Source of the DNA: Opisthorchis felineus | Lineage: Eukaryota > Platyhelminthes > Trematoda > Opisthorchiida > Opisthorchiidae | Direction: 5' to 3' | Length of the DNA: 64,000 nucleotides | NCBI GenBank assembly: GCA_004794785.1 | Contig: SJOL01004603.1 | Coordinates: 50,172-114,171 of the forward strand | Shown here: piece by piece, positions 26,201 through 40,900 of the stretch | Layout of the letters: each line of letters starts with the position of its first letter | How positions within the stretch are numbered: the stretch's first letter is position 1 | The notes under the pieces: generated by a model | What the model saw: the letters and a program-made list of their open reading frames with translations, nothing else | What the model was told of the DNA's origin: nothing | Database searches by the model: none | Program-made: the position numbers and the translations under genes

Positions 26201-29200
26201 TAATCCATCTGGACAGTACGATATGGCAAGAAACGTAGTCATCTGCATTATCGAATGTGGATGCTTTATCCACCAAGCATTCGAGCATCTATCCACCGAT
26301 AAATTATCCCTTTTGCTCTTCACTTTACTAATTAAATTGGAATTAAATTAGTTTAGCCTACCCAATCTTCAGTTCCAAACTGAATTCTGGCTTTGGAATC
26401 AGGTTTCCAGCACTGTCTGCGGTTTCCAATCTGTTTTCTTGCTTATTTATCTGTGCAACTCGTCTGTAGTTATTTTTACGCATTAGAACATATTACGCGA
26501 TACCTACACCCCGTCTTTGAATATCCATCCAAATTACGTCCCCATAAATCTTCCACATGAAAGTATTGATCACGAACATTGGCATGTCTCATTTTGAGAA
26601 AAGACCCTCTATTCCGAACTTGTCTGTCAACAGTTGGTTGCCTTCCTTCTTGAGTTCGTGCGCTGTCTGTAATTATCGCCCTTCACTGAAAGCTGCACAG
26701 TCCCCAGCCAATAATGTATCGTGATGTACGTAAATACGCGGAACTTTTGACCAGCTACTTCTACGCATTTTACTTGTCGATAACTTGTCACGATTCCTAT
26801 CGTCAATTACTGACTGTTGGCGCCACAACCTGACCACTGATATCCAGGACCGAGTGTCCGAAAAGTGCAGAGGTACTGTTGACTGCGCAGTGCAACCATT
26901 TGCGATGACGGGATATAGGAGAGGCATCTGCCGAATGCACATTGTTAGCTCATTCGACCTATCGGCGAAACACTTACACTGGCGCGGTATGGCAAGATGG
27001 GAGTCGTGTTCAGCCAGCTTGACAGAAAACTTATGGACGCGTCAATATCATACAGAACTCCAGCCCAAAATCCCAAATCTGAGAGAGCTGCAGAGTGCAT
27101 GTGTAGTTATTTTTGGCTACCAGTGCAGTTACCGCGATTTCACCGCATTACCGTCTTACGGATAGGGTGATACAACCTTGGAAGCCCGCCATACCTATGA
27201 ATAGATCTTATCTAATTCCGATTTCCTCTTTATTTTGAACTACTCACTATGCCTGACAATGGCTATTGACCATCTTTTGATTGATCTGTCTCATTTTGAC
27301 GGGGAGGGGGCGTATGTTTGTACTCGGATAGGAAAAATTCCCTGCAAGTCACTGTCTAAGCAAGGAAGAACTCAAACCTGTTCAACGTGACATTTGGATA
27401 AATGAAAACAAGCAGGTACACGCCGTGCATCAGCTGTCGGGAATGTTAGTGTTCACATATACTGACACATGCACGTCTTGGACAAACACTACGCTTCACT
27501 TCTGAAATTGTTATGGCTTCCGTAATATGAAGTGTTGCAATATGCAACAACTAACCACAAACGATATTTCATTCTATGGATTTCTCTCAGTTGTAGGCTT
27601 CGACAGCATCCTAGTTAAGCAAGGACGTTCCTCGAGACTGCTGTGCTCAGTAGACTCTTCAACGTAAGGTGTGCTAGCCAAACTATAGGTTTTCCGGAGC
27701 ACAAACCTTTGAAGCTAAGGAACTACCCCTACGAACAAAAGTATGACAAACGATCGGGGTGGGGGCGATGGGTATCAGCAAAAGAAAGACAGTAAACAAC
27801 ACAAGATTGACTTTTTATTCTCCCGTGTAATAATACTTAGCTGACAAACTTACCTGAATGGGAGTTGCCAGGACGAACATGAGAAAATTCTCTAGAGATA
27901 ATCCAGGTACTATCATGGGTGGTCCATCCATGTGACGATGATTCCGCGGAATGTAATCTTTGGAGTAATTCTTTACCAAATCATGATCCAAAAAGTGAGA
28001 CGGACATCCTTCGGGCGCATTGTGTGGCCAAAGGGCCATGAAGACAGCCATGATCAACATTGTGGGAGCAGCAAACACCAAGCTCAGGAAGAATGAATTT
28101 CGCCACCTGATAAAACGGAGAAAGTGATGTCGCTTGATAATGGCAGTTACACAAAGGTTCACAATGAAGAAGTTGGCAAAATATTAGCGAAATCAACCTG
28201 TTCAATGTGGATACAATGTAACCTATGACAAGGAGGTTCTCTACAGAAGGATGTTAGGTTGATATTGTACTGAGTAGATGCGCCCCAAGGATGCGATTAC
28301 ATGAGTATCGGCATAAAAAATGACGTATAATGAATCCAAATACTAATTTTTATTGACAGACCTGTTGCTTATGGCATGCTTGGCGAATGGTTTCCTGTCG
28401 GGTGTTTGCAAAGTTGTCTGATGACCGAAACTCTGAAGTAGAGAAAACGGCATTTTAGTGGTTAAGCTTTTATTTGCTAAAACAAAAACAAAGCCGGATA
28501 TAGACCAATCAATAAAAACAGGCAGTCCTGAATGGTAGGAACAACGAGTAAGCTCCGGGTAACCTTGTCAAGTCATAGACGTCGGCTGCACCAGAAACCT
28601 CATCATCAGCTGTAAACCGTGCATTCGCTGTCTAGTGGCTCTATCTGCCACCACTTGGTTCACTGATGACCTAGGGTGTAGAAGTAGATATAATAATAAT
28701 AATAATCGTTCAGCTGTAGCACTCTTTCGGTGCCTAGCTACCAGGCCAACGTAAAGAAGCACGAGGGCTGGGATACTGCCAGGTTGCCCAGGCCTAGACA
28801 GAAGCAGTCGAGATGCTGAGGTTGGGTTCGAACCACGGACCTTCCGGTCCGTAGGCTGCCACCTTAACCACTGAGCTATGTCGTGCTTCGCATTAAAGGT
28901 AATGTGATATTGTTGACAGGTAAAAACGGATGCGCAATTGAGCAGTTCGTTGAAGAGGTCGGAAAGGGAACGTATGCACTGAAGAAAATCGGCTGGATGC
29001 AGCAGTGCTACTCAGTGTGTGAATGGAGCAAATCTGTCAGTCTCTCTTACCACTTGTGCTCTGCGTTGGAGTCCTATTCCTGAGAGGTCGAAATGGTGGG
29101 CACAGCCGAGTTTGCCTTACTGGCAGCCAAATCATTGTTTAAAAGCGCGTAGCTCGTTTCTACACCCCGCATGGTTGTGTGAAAAGGTACCTTTGAGACA

Positions 29201-32200
29201 TACGAAGTACTTGACCAAACCAAGGCAGTCTGTGAGACCCCATCGACCTGTTTGCCGTGCGCGAGTTACTGGCCCCGAAAACTGTTCGGTTTACCCCAGC
29301 GATACTGGTCTGATGCTCCCACCAGACTCAGGTGAGGCATCGAAGTACCGATGGTAAAAACACTGGGTTCTACGTAACGACCAGAATTCGGGAACAGGAG
29401 ATAGCCTTGATAACACGTCGAAGAAAGCCACATGCAAATTATTCGATAGGCTTTGATTGAAATTCTGTGTCACCGGAACCGTTGCTTTTTGGTTTCACCA
29501 AAAGTACTTTAAATTCTGGTTGACCTGGAGCATCCCAATCTACAAAATTTACCTGCTTGAGCAGTTCACATACTTTGCAAAACATTTGGTTTCATTCAAA
29601 AATTTTCTCCATCTTTAGTTATTGACATTCCTCTAATATGTTGATCAGTTTATATTCCCTTTTATTATTCACCATTGGCGTAATTATTCCAGAACAATGC
29701 CAGGAGAACAGCTGGCTGGATAGACCAACCTGAAGCTAATATTGTGAGAGAAGAAATATAAGACTTTGTTTTCTCTCTTGAAAATCAAATCCCGTATTCA
29801 TGCTCCGTTTGGGTACTTGGGTCAGAAAGCTCTTAATACCAAAATGATGTCGACATACACATTATGATTGAATTGAATTCGTAAAGCAGCTCGAAAGAAC
29901 CTCCAAGATGACCTCTCCGGAGATGGACAACCGTTGGTGTGCTGTTAGCGTTTCACGGCCTGTTTTGTTGCAGAACACTGCGCGCTCAAAAGTAGCGGTA
30001 TAATTCAACTGAGAACATACAAGTGTAGCAGCGCGGTAATGCTGGTTAGAAACCAGACTTGATACTGATTGGAACCATAACATGAAGGTGAGCCAAATAA
30101 TAGATGATACCTAAATGATATCTAGGATCGGGGGGATCAAGTCCCGAAAACACGAGAGGACGGTCAAGGCGTTTTGTTTGGACAAGCCTTTAAGTGACGG
30201 GAACACATTTGTGGTAACAGGATATCAAGGATGGTTGCTTGGAATAATGGCAGCATTCTTTCCACATACTATCCATATTCTTGAATTATAATAAACTGAT
30301 AAGCGTCATCTGCGTGTCTTACGGCAACGAAGCATCAGTGTTGAACAGTGATATTATGCTGTTGGTGATGGTGATGACTTCTGTGTGAACCAAAACTAGC
30401 AGCTGCTGATTGATTGACATAAACTGCCAGTAGATACAGAAGTCGACCGAGACCTAATTATCTAGGTTACTTTGAATGTACGCAAGGTACAGAACAAGCT
30501 GAGCATGCCCATCATTCAAGATGAACACCAAAACGCTTAACATATTCAGAAGACAGGAACCCAAAATTTACTCCTTCGTTATTGTCGGCCATCAGTAATG
30601 GCTACGATTATTCTGTGTGACAAGAATGTCCTTTGGCTCTGAATTGCAGGGACGACTTAGAGTACTCCTCGTCAAAAATAGGTATGGTAGTTCTACCTTA
30701 AAAGAAAAGCGATTTCAGTGACAGGAATTCTTCATGGTCAAATGTATCGTATCTGGGAGGGGAAAGGGGCAGCGGTTTTAGAATTTCTCCGGCTGCTGAT
30801 CAGACTGCAGATGACCTGTTGGCTGAGCTCGGCAGTTGGTTTACAGACACTTGATCACCATACGAAGAGACATGGTCAGTGAGTGCTTGGGTGGTTATTT
30901 CCCTTAATTCTGCTTTCGTTTATTCAGTTTCTGAAGAGCATCTGACATTGCGAAAGTGATTGGGTGTCCGGAGATTAAACAGGAAAGACAACTGGATCGC
31001 CATTTTTAGGCTTCACTGAGGCTGTAACGCAAAAACTAGAAGGAGTTGCTCTCCGAGAAATAAATTTAGAAATATGGATCACTCATGTGAACACTATCTT
31101 CTTCATTATCAGGAAGAGTGAACTACAGCGAACAGACCAAATATGGAGCAACGTTTCTAGCTATATTAAATCCAAAATAGAGAAAACTGGTCTTCTTGGA
31201 CGTGTTCACTATTAGACTATCAGATAGACAACTACAAAGTGAGGTCCGAAGGAAAGCGACCCACACGGATCAGGCCCTGAACTGTCATAATAACCATCCA
31301 GACCGTCACAAACAAGGCTGTATTCGGATCACACTTTGATGGACTGAAATACACCACAACATTGTGGAATCAAAAGTCATTAGAATAAAATTTTTACACT
31401 TGAGATGTGTTACTCGGAGATGCCCGACCTAGCCAGAAACGAACTCGGAAGACGAAAGAGTTGCACCCCGTATATCAAGAACTGACTGCAAGAATGTTAA
31501 AAGGGCACAATACAACGGTGGGCTGCAAACCTAAGAACACATTTCTAAATGCATTATCCAAGCTAAAAACAAAATTGAAACAATGAAGAAAGTCAACGTT
31601 ACATGCAAAATTCAATGCAGAGGTTGTGATAAACACTAGATTGAACAGATAGGAAAAAACCTATCCACTAGACTGCAGGAACAGCGATTTACCATTAACA
31701 GGTACGACCAACTCTCATTCCTCTCCGTAAATGAAGATCAGGAAGGACATAAATTCAATTGCAACCGGATCATTGTACTAGCTCAAGCAAGAACAAGAAA
31801 GAAACGGAAATTCACGGAAACGAGGTACTCAATGGGGAAGTCGGTTAACAAACACATTGAGAAAGGCCAAATAGATCAGCCCAAAACTACACAAGAAACT
31901 ATTAGGAGGGCATAAAATTCAGCGGATTAAATCAAGACCACTAGAGTGTAAAAAAGCACAACAGGAACTAATAAATAAATAAAAAACAAAACAGCAGGCA
32001 GAAACTGCTCAGGACAGAGAGTTGCTTTCGGATGACCGTAGCCTAGTTGTTTACCCAACAGTAGGAGCAACAGCATTGGGGTAGGTTTGTCCCTCGCACA
32101 CTCATTATTGAAGCTATCATTGTTTGATGGTACCACTACAGTCTCATCATTATCATAGACACAAAGACATCAGTGTTCAACACTGATTCTTCGCTGTAGA

Positions 32201-35200
32201 ACTGCTGTAGCCTGCCGGCTACTCCTACTCAAAATTTGACTGCACAGGGTCGTTTCCATTTGTCTCCGTAACAACATTTTCAGAGACGAGATGCCATAAT
32301 ACCCCCCAACCCCCACCAAAGCTCAGATATGTCCAAACACAGTGCAATGACAAACGCTTACTTCAATCTGCTTGATGATGTCTCTAGGTCCAACGAGTGA
32401 GGAGTCAAAGGTAATGGAGCATGACTTTGAAGCAAGCGAGACCGAGACACCGCGTATGCCAAGTTGCCGTTGTAAATGAGATTCGAGAGCATGAGCGTCT
32501 GTTTGACTACTCAAACTTTCCACCTGATAATGATGAGAATAACAGGTTGGTAAATAGGTTTGCAAAATTGAGACGTTATTGATGTTAGTGAGATGTTATC
32601 TGAAAGCCTACTTCAGACACAGCTCGAAAATTAAGTCCAAAAACTAAACGTAATGTGTTGGAATACTAGTATCTCGAATACATTCATTGGTAACTGATCA
32701 GGTGGCTGTTGATCTGCTCGCCGAGCTTGGCAATTGATTTACAGACGTTTCGTCACCATCCCAGGAGCACACTCAGCAGCAGCTGCACTGATGATATCTC
32801 CTTTTACAGAACTACCCATGCACACTAAAGTCTATAGGTTGGCACAGAGAGAACCAATTAGTCAATCATCCTTGAGGTCGACGCATGCTAACCCGATAAA
32901 CTGACTTACTGATTGCAACGGCCACTTTCCTGATATGGAATGCAAGACCTGTAAGCATATGAAGATCTCCTAGTGATTCCGCGGTCTGCTTAAGCCAAAG
33001 ATTCAGATTACCGTGAACTATGCTCCACAGAACGTTCAACAAACTCAAGGCTTCACATCAACTCAGCCATTGCTCTTTGTGCCATTGTGAAGGAGCATCA
33101 CACAGATTTATATATTCGCAGCCTCCTTAGATGGAGGTTGGGTTCACTTTGGGTGTGAGGCCTTGACAATGCAAAGGCGCCGATTGCTATGAGAGATAGG
33201 ATTAACCATCTGGCTGGAATTAACAACTGAATTGCCGATTATAAGAGCCACAGGAGAGGCAACACGGATGCGCTCACTTCTGTCTTGTATCGCGTGTTAA
33301 TCCCGATCATGCAGGTCGACGATCATAATCACACGGTGACCTCGAACCAAATGGCATCAGAAGACATGGACGTCAGCCTTAATTACCTGTGTAATCATCA
33401 ATCGATTTTTCACGCTTATAAAAAGTTATTCTCTGAGACACAGGTCACTTGGTTAAATCAGCGAAAGACCCCTTATCCAGGTATACGTACCGACTCGAGA
33501 ACTTGGTTGGTCAGGTTTGCAGTTCAGTCGCTCACTAGCAAAAGGTCACTGGTTCGCCAATCTAACACGGTTGGATCTGAAGGCTCTGCCTGTCGATTTG
33601 ATTGAATCTTCCCGGGTGTTTGGTCGTTTGACGGTCAAACGCAAATACCCAGCCACTTGTGTGCAAACGTCACAGGGACGCAAGCTCGAAGTTGAGAGCA
33701 TACGCAAGTACTGAAGTACTGGCATTAACAGCCTCAGCGGGATGTTAGGCATTTGTCAGAAAACGAAGTATTGCTCATCGCCGAAAGGACTGGGACTGTG
33801 CAGTGACACCGCCGTTTGGTAAAGGCACTAAAGGACCAAATAAATAGCCTCGAAGACCAGTTGTGGGCAGCTATTGCTTACCGATGGAGTATAAAGCAAA
33901 CACATTTCGGAGTTGACCGAACAAAACGGGACTGTCGATTGGAGCATTGGTAGTCAGTAGGGGAACGCCACCAGATTTTACATTTTCAATAAGATGTTAG
34001 TCTCGGTTCTTTGTCATTAAATTCTCGATAAGGATAAGTTGAGTTTTTATCATATGGTGAAGCCGCACTCGATCCTCCGAACCAATCTTGCTACTAAGAC
34101 TATGAACACAGCCATACATAAGTGGCATAGAACTCAAGTTGAAAGTTGATTTTAAATGCCGGATAGAAACTGCCACAGCCACAATAGCTTTGACGAGGTG
34201 ACAAATTTGAGGCTGCGCTGAATATGGATCTTCGCAGTTAACCCCGAGTATCTCTTGGATTGCGTCAAGACTTCCAACCGGATTTGACTGTGCAGTTTGC
34301 AACAGTACCCCTTAAATAAACCGGTACTTTACTGGAGTGTGATTTATCTCTTAGAAACACTCCAGAAACGAGTGGACTGAAGAGAAGGTTTTGTGTAGTG
34401 CTCAAAAAAAACGAAATGTCCGGAAATAGCTGAACATGTTCGTAAGATTCAATAGATGGCATAGGACTTCTGTTTAGCATTAGCTGAATTCTTCTGCTGT
34501 TGAGAATACAGCACACAGGCACCGAGAACCTAACGGTTTGCTGAAGAGAACCATAAAAATAATATAAGTCTTATCAGGAGGACCGTAATGCCGGATAGAA
34601 AATTTTCCCAACAACTTTAAGACGCACGGAAATAATTGTGGACCATAGCATTTACACAGAAACGTGAAAGTTTCCTGTAGATGTGTAGAGACAATAAAAA
34701 TCCAAGTGAAACAACTTTGGAACCACTTTCTATTGTACGGTTCATACCACAACCTGGCAACTTTCCGGTGGCATATTTGAGAATGATGTCCAGTAGTTTC
34801 CAGCAGGTAGGATCTGGTGCTTTCTACAAGCCGGTTTGTCATATTCGTACCAGACTTGAGTATACAATCATAGAGCTAACTGACCAGGCAAGGTGGCACC
34901 GTCATGTCAGTTTGCAGCTGTTGGGGTGTTGAGCATTATGACTGCTCGCTGTTTGACAGCATTTTGAAAATGTACAATTATTGGCTGCCTGAAAAATTAT
35001 CGTTGTATGTCGCGGAAAAGTGTTTGTGTGAATTCCTAGGATTTCCCGACCTTCGTTTCTTTGATGTACACATCTCGCGACAAAAATGAAGCACGAATAT
35101 GGGGTGAGTAAAACAAGGTACCTCTAGAAGACTGAACTACCCTGCGCATCTGAGCAGTGTTCGAATTGAACCACACATTAGAGACGCTGGTCCAGACTGT

Positions 35201-37936
35201 CTGGTGGACTGGCCTTCTTTTGCCCATTGATAGCCTAGTTTTGAAGAAAACTGAAACGATCAATGCTTGACCGACCATAATTTAGGCCAAGAGTTAGAGC
35301 AGAGTGGCAATAAAAAAATATCACATGAAACCCCGCAAGATGCCCATACAAGAGATTAAACAAACGAAATGGGAACCGATAACAGTGTTTGAGCAAACAA
35401 TTCGCCAGTCGATCAGATATACAGTCATGTGTACAAACTGGTCCGTCTATATTGGTTAATAAACTTGTGGGGAGTCTATATGTCGTAGTGGGCACATTTT
35501 TACTGCTCGCTCAGTCTTGATCTATCACGCCGACAGGACAATATGTGGCCTTACGGAGGACAAGTGCACAAGACAATTTGTGTTCATAAAAATAAGTGCG
35601 TGTCTGATAAGGCCCAAGCGGTATATTTACACATAGATTATCTGACCAGCCGCATTTACGACTTGATGAGCTGTTGTGTCACAAGATCACACAACGTATG
35701 ATTGCTCTACGTGCTGAAACGTAAATTTCGAAACCTAGACAGCAATTGTAGTTTTTTCACGTGCTGTTAACGGTCTGCCATGTATAACAACTGTTTGCAT
35801 CTCTCTATGCAAACTGATTGCAAACATGTCAGCCGATGGATAAGCCTGAATGTGTGAACACCGAAGTACCACAGCGATCAATGAGACCAGAGCGACGAGC
35901 ACGTCAATTACTTCACCAAAAGCCTCTTGATGTGTGCAACTAATCTGATATTGAATGCTCTCGCGTGCTGTTCGATAGATGGTAAATCACAGTGTGCTGC
36001 GGTGACGACGGCATCAGATTTCAGATCAGCAGCTCATACAAATGTGAGGTCAAGCACGCAGCTGCTAATGATCGACCTCTGCGACATGTCTTCAGCATTC
36101 GAACATCGGTCGATAATGCACCGACAAGTAAATAAACCAACTGGTCTGACAAGCAGGCCACGAGAGGAGGAGCCTATTTGGAAGATGAACATATTGTCGA
36201 AAAAAAAACGACAAACCGAACATGGAATCAGCACTAAAGAGAGGGGATAACATGTTGACAAATGATGCTGAAACTAAGGCACGGCTACCCTAAAACATTG
36301 TGCTTCAGGCTGGTCATTTAAATCTGAGATCACAGTAAACCGTGATATGCATGTGGCTTAAACAGTTCAAACCATAACGTGTGCAGTAAACTAACTCATT
36401 GTCCGCAACTTCAACCTTCTGAAAGCCAATTGGAGTGCCTCTGCACTAACGATCTGACGTTCCCAACAAATTCGAACAATGCTCCGGAGAAAACGGATGG
36501 TCAAACTGATCTTTCATTCTATTATTTACTGCGTAAATTATCTAGGACTCATTCATAAAAAAGTATGATAGCTTAACCGACTTCAAGTTCCCAGTAAATC
36601 TAAAAAGTTCGGACATATCCACCGTGAATATATACCGGGTCATCCCCTATATTGTCGTTATCGCAGCGGATTTTGATGTCTAAGGAGAACTGTAAGGAAC
36701 CTAGTTGAGATAAACGTTTTCAGTCTCACTCTCTATCAGTGTGAGAGATGATGCCCTTTAAAGGAAAATGTACGCTTCACAATCTGCCTATTTCTACGAC
36801 AAAGCTTTAAAAGGCTTTCACCCATGACTATCTGAAGCAAGAGTTCACCACCAGACTTCCACAGCATTTCGTATTCCGACACACTCAATGCTCCCAAGTG
36901 GATAAATTTACTGAATCAAGAGACTGATTCGCAGGCTTGCATTGGGCTCTGATTGACATTTCTTAAAACAATGCAACTCTCTGGCAAAACACGGGTGGTT
37001 CAAACTGTTTTGTGCTCGGTCAGCTGCGCAAGGCTGTAGCAGCCAGCTACCAAAACGTGTTGTCTTTTGCCTTTTCCGTCTCATTAGCCTAGTTGACGAA
37101 ACAAACGTTGTGCTTAGATCCGGCATTTGAAGGAACGGTATCCACAACTCTTGTTTGGAAAGCCATAGTACTTGCGCACGTTATTTATCAGGTCCGTGTG
37201 AGAATACGGGAGTATACTGGATTTGGTAGCGTTATATCGAGTGACGGTTATCCTGGGTACCGGTATACAGTTGACCGGTCAATCATGTACTAACGTGGCA
37301 GCACTAATGACAGTATTGAAGCAAGACTGTTGAAAACGGGAGCGTCCATCAACGATCATAGGGTATACAAACCGCTTGCAAACATATTTTGTAATTTGAG
37401 ATATTCGGATGCAGAGGTGCTCGCTGTCTTATTATACACCACCTAGTGATACTTCATTGAGTGTTACCGTACACGCAATAGCCCTCTGAGGTTCAGAAAT
37501 GTACCGTTACCCGAGAAGGATGATTAAGCTGCTGCTGAAGATCATTGGAAAGTTGATAAGTATTGTAAGAGTGTTTCGCTGTTGTTGTCGACAGCCTAGT
37601 GGTGTACACTTGACCATTTTTGCCCTGTGATAGAAGCCGAAAAAACATTGTTGATGGTTTATTGTGCCAAGTAGCTCAGGCTCACCAACATTGTGTACAG
37701 CTTTTTAAGGTTAATTTATAGCGATATATTCCTACGCAGGCCTTTGTCATGCACGCGCTTACGTCGTTCGGCGCAGGGATGAACCAGTTTCGTGTAACTG
37801 TCGTTTGAACTTAAGTAATGATTTCCTTATTAGTCATGCTCCCAAAACCACTTTTTTAATATGTTGCATAAAGGGAGAACAATGATCTGGAGTTGGTGGT
37901 TCGTGAAGTAGTTTCATCCCTTACAAAGGGTTCTGT

Positions 37937-37989
<53 letters not shown>

Positions 37990-40900
37990 GGCATCTCAAA
38001 TCTCTACTAGGCAAACAGTTTCTTGAACTTCAATGACATTTTGAATCCCAAAAACCATTCCATTAGTGATACAAATAGGTAAACTTCAGCTAACCATACT
38101 GCATACCTGAAAAGCCCTCTCATCTAGGCAGAGGTTGCAGACTCGAGTAAGAGTTTGAACTCGAGACACTCTATCTGGATGATGCTCAAAAGAACGTCCA
38201 CAGTACGTCTTCGATCAAGGCTAAAAGTCACTGACCACTAAGGACTGAGTAGAAGCATAGTGTAACGAAAATTTATATAAACTAGTACGAAACGAGATAA
38301 AAGCCTGAGCTCGGGACGAAGAGAGCAGAAGAGAGCTGGAAGAGAATAATTTAATCCTGTTGCTTGTCTTCCGCTTTTCTTAATGTATTAAAGCTTTTTT
38401 ATAAACCGCCTTTTTTACTCCAAATTCCATTTGAAGTGCTTTCCATGTACCAAATTTGGATGTGCCAGCCATGGATACTTTGAACATAAGCGTGAGTGAA
38501 AGTCGCTTTGAACAGAATACTGACTGATCTAAGTTTTTGGCGTCACGGTTGGTGCATGCAAGTCAAGCTCATAGGAAATCCTTGTGGCTATGCATCATCC
38601 ACCATGAAACAGCTACAGTTCAATTATCGGAACGAACCTGTTGCAAACCTGCTGCACATCATCACAAGAAGGCCTGGTCTGAACAAGCTATTCAAGAAAG
38701 TAATCAGTAATTCAGACTTGTGTCACGTTCTTTTGTTTCTGACACGTGTATCCTGTTTCGAAGACTTGTAATTGACGGCCTTTCTGAGGCAGATTGTTGC
38801 CAACATGGACGCTTCTCTCAGACCCATAGCTACAATAGCAGAGTCATTGAATCATTTTTTCAACGTCAAGTCGTTTTGTTGCATAGATTCTTGATCCCAT
38901 GTAGAAAGCAGTGCCTCAGGGCAGACTATTTGTATTCAGCCCAGAGGTAGATGAACTAAGAACGATTCCATTGTATACTGCATTGAGCACCGCACTAAGA
39001 TGGTGTGCCTTGCAAAATGAATAAAATAAATCAGGTAGCATGGTTCCTACCCTGAATTTTTCATGTCTGATATTGCTCAGGTTCACTGAGTTACTAAATG
39101 TTGTCTGCTTACGCGGCTCAACAAATCTCTTAGTCTGGTTGATTAGCGCACAATATTTGTTAAACGTGATGATACACGTCTGCACTAGCACAGCTTTGCT
39201 GATTCCATCCTGCTGCATATCGATCGACAAAATCAGTGAAGCTATCGACTGTGGATTCGTTGCCCCTTTCGAGACACCCATATGGTAGGACATTCATAGT
39301 GTCCGTGAGCAACGACTAATCTCCGCGCGCGCATACATACTGTCAATCGCACATACTGTATGGATTTGAGTCAGCTGTGTGCAACAACAGTCCAGATAGT
39401 CAAACCCGTGACCATCACATTCCAAAGTCCACTATTCTGTTTGAATTAGGTTTCACGCAGCTTCCGATTATTGTGTATCAATTTATGCGGGGTATTAACA
39501 ACATTTCCAATCTCTCAAATGTGTGAAACTATGAAGCCTTATGAAACTTATGAGAGTCTCCTAAGTGGTGGAAGCAAGTGAATAAAACACTTGGGGTTCG
39601 TTACGTATAAACTGTGACGTAGTAGTTAACTGTTCTGCCGCATGGACGAACCCGGTTTGTCAAATACAAAACAGTCCTAGAGATGACTTTCCATGACCAG
39701 CATTGTATAGAACAGCCTGATAAATAGCAAACATTAACTAACCAAATGCGTGTGCATCGGAAACGTTTTAGAAAAGTGTGGGCCGCCGGGCCATCCCGGT
39801 ATGTGGGTTCTGACAGTGTAGTTGTTCCACATTAACGGGCCAGTAGGGACTTCACCTATGCATTCTGATCGTTTTACAAACTACCTTCTTCTGTTCAGCC
39901 TCCGGTGTTCTCCCCTCAGGTTGATGCTGGATGAATGGGATTCGGATGATTGCATATGCGGCTCAGCGCAAGCCGCATGCAATATTATCTCTTTTGCACA
40001 GGGTCAATCAGTAAACTCGGACAAGGGTGTCAGTCCAACACGTTAGGGCAAACCATTTTCTTCAAATCATACTAATAAGAAATGATTGTAGAGGATTTCT
40101 GGAAGTCAAAAGGGAAGATACCGTGTGTATGGATAACGATATCATCAGGATATTCCTAAGAGCTTTGGCGATTTCCCCACGGGAAAGGGTGGTTATATCG
40201 TAGTGAGGCATCGGCGTACAATGAGGCCGATGTAGTACGGTCCCGAAAAGGTCAGTCACTCACCGGTGCTATATTGACTACAATGATGAAGAGGGACGAA
40301 GATACAGTTACAGATACCAGCGGGGTTTTTGGAGAGTGTGAGACTTCGTTCATACATGTTCTTACACTGGGAATGCTGGATTTATTTTTTCAAATGCTGA
40401 TAGGTCGGGACCCAGCGTGTTTTCTGAATCAAACAATGACCGACAGGAATAAGAGCTGCTTATGAAACAGGCAACCAGTCTTTGACACCGCTGAAGTGCT
40501 GATAGTGATATGTGATTTGCAACGAGGTCTGGGAAGTTACTTGGCAATTTTAAGCAACATTGAAGCCGGAGAACAGTCACGGCGTTGAACTTAGAATTAC
40601 AAAATTCAATTCATATTACTCAAGGATAGCCTCACAAGAAGATCTGGTGATTTCACTTCTGCCACAATGCCAAGAACTGAACAGGAAAGAGACTTCGCCG
40701 GTCTGACTGATATTTTTTCAACTAGAAGATAAGCTGACAAAATTATTTTACACACCACTTGTAGAATCTGGACCCACCGGAGCCCGGAATTTTTACACCG
40801 TTGGCGTAAGATGGCCAAATCTGAAGGATAGTATGAGTTGATAAACACTTTCCGGTTAAGTAGCGCCGTGGGACATCGATTCCAATTTATTTAGTAGTTA

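Larger units (their letters stand above)
22204..27853 (-). other. ATP7: ATP7 intron 9
   Basis: About 5.7 kb. It contains an (AT)18 tract and a Penelope-like remnant (23.76-24.13 kb). I see no supportable feature in 24.5-27.8 kb. Confidence 0.75.
28433..32361 (-). other. ATP7: ATP7 intron 7
   Basis: About 3.9 kb. It holds a tRNA-derived SINE (28.7-28.9 kb), a dispersed 3'-tail repeat (30.3 kb), one hammerhead-type repeat copy (30.8 kb) and a Penelope-like remnant (31.0-31.9 kb). I see nothing recognisable in 28.9-30.3 kb. Confidence 0.8.

Noticed and set aside
33285..33714. Plus-strand gene with frames of 106 and 65 codons
   Set aside because: It looks like broken repeat sequence (…[18 protein letters not shown]), but I cannot assign it to a known element family.
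37081..37120. Further hammerhead motif (GACGAAAC near 37.1 kb)
   Set aside because: No CTGATGA box at a suitable distance and no stem II.
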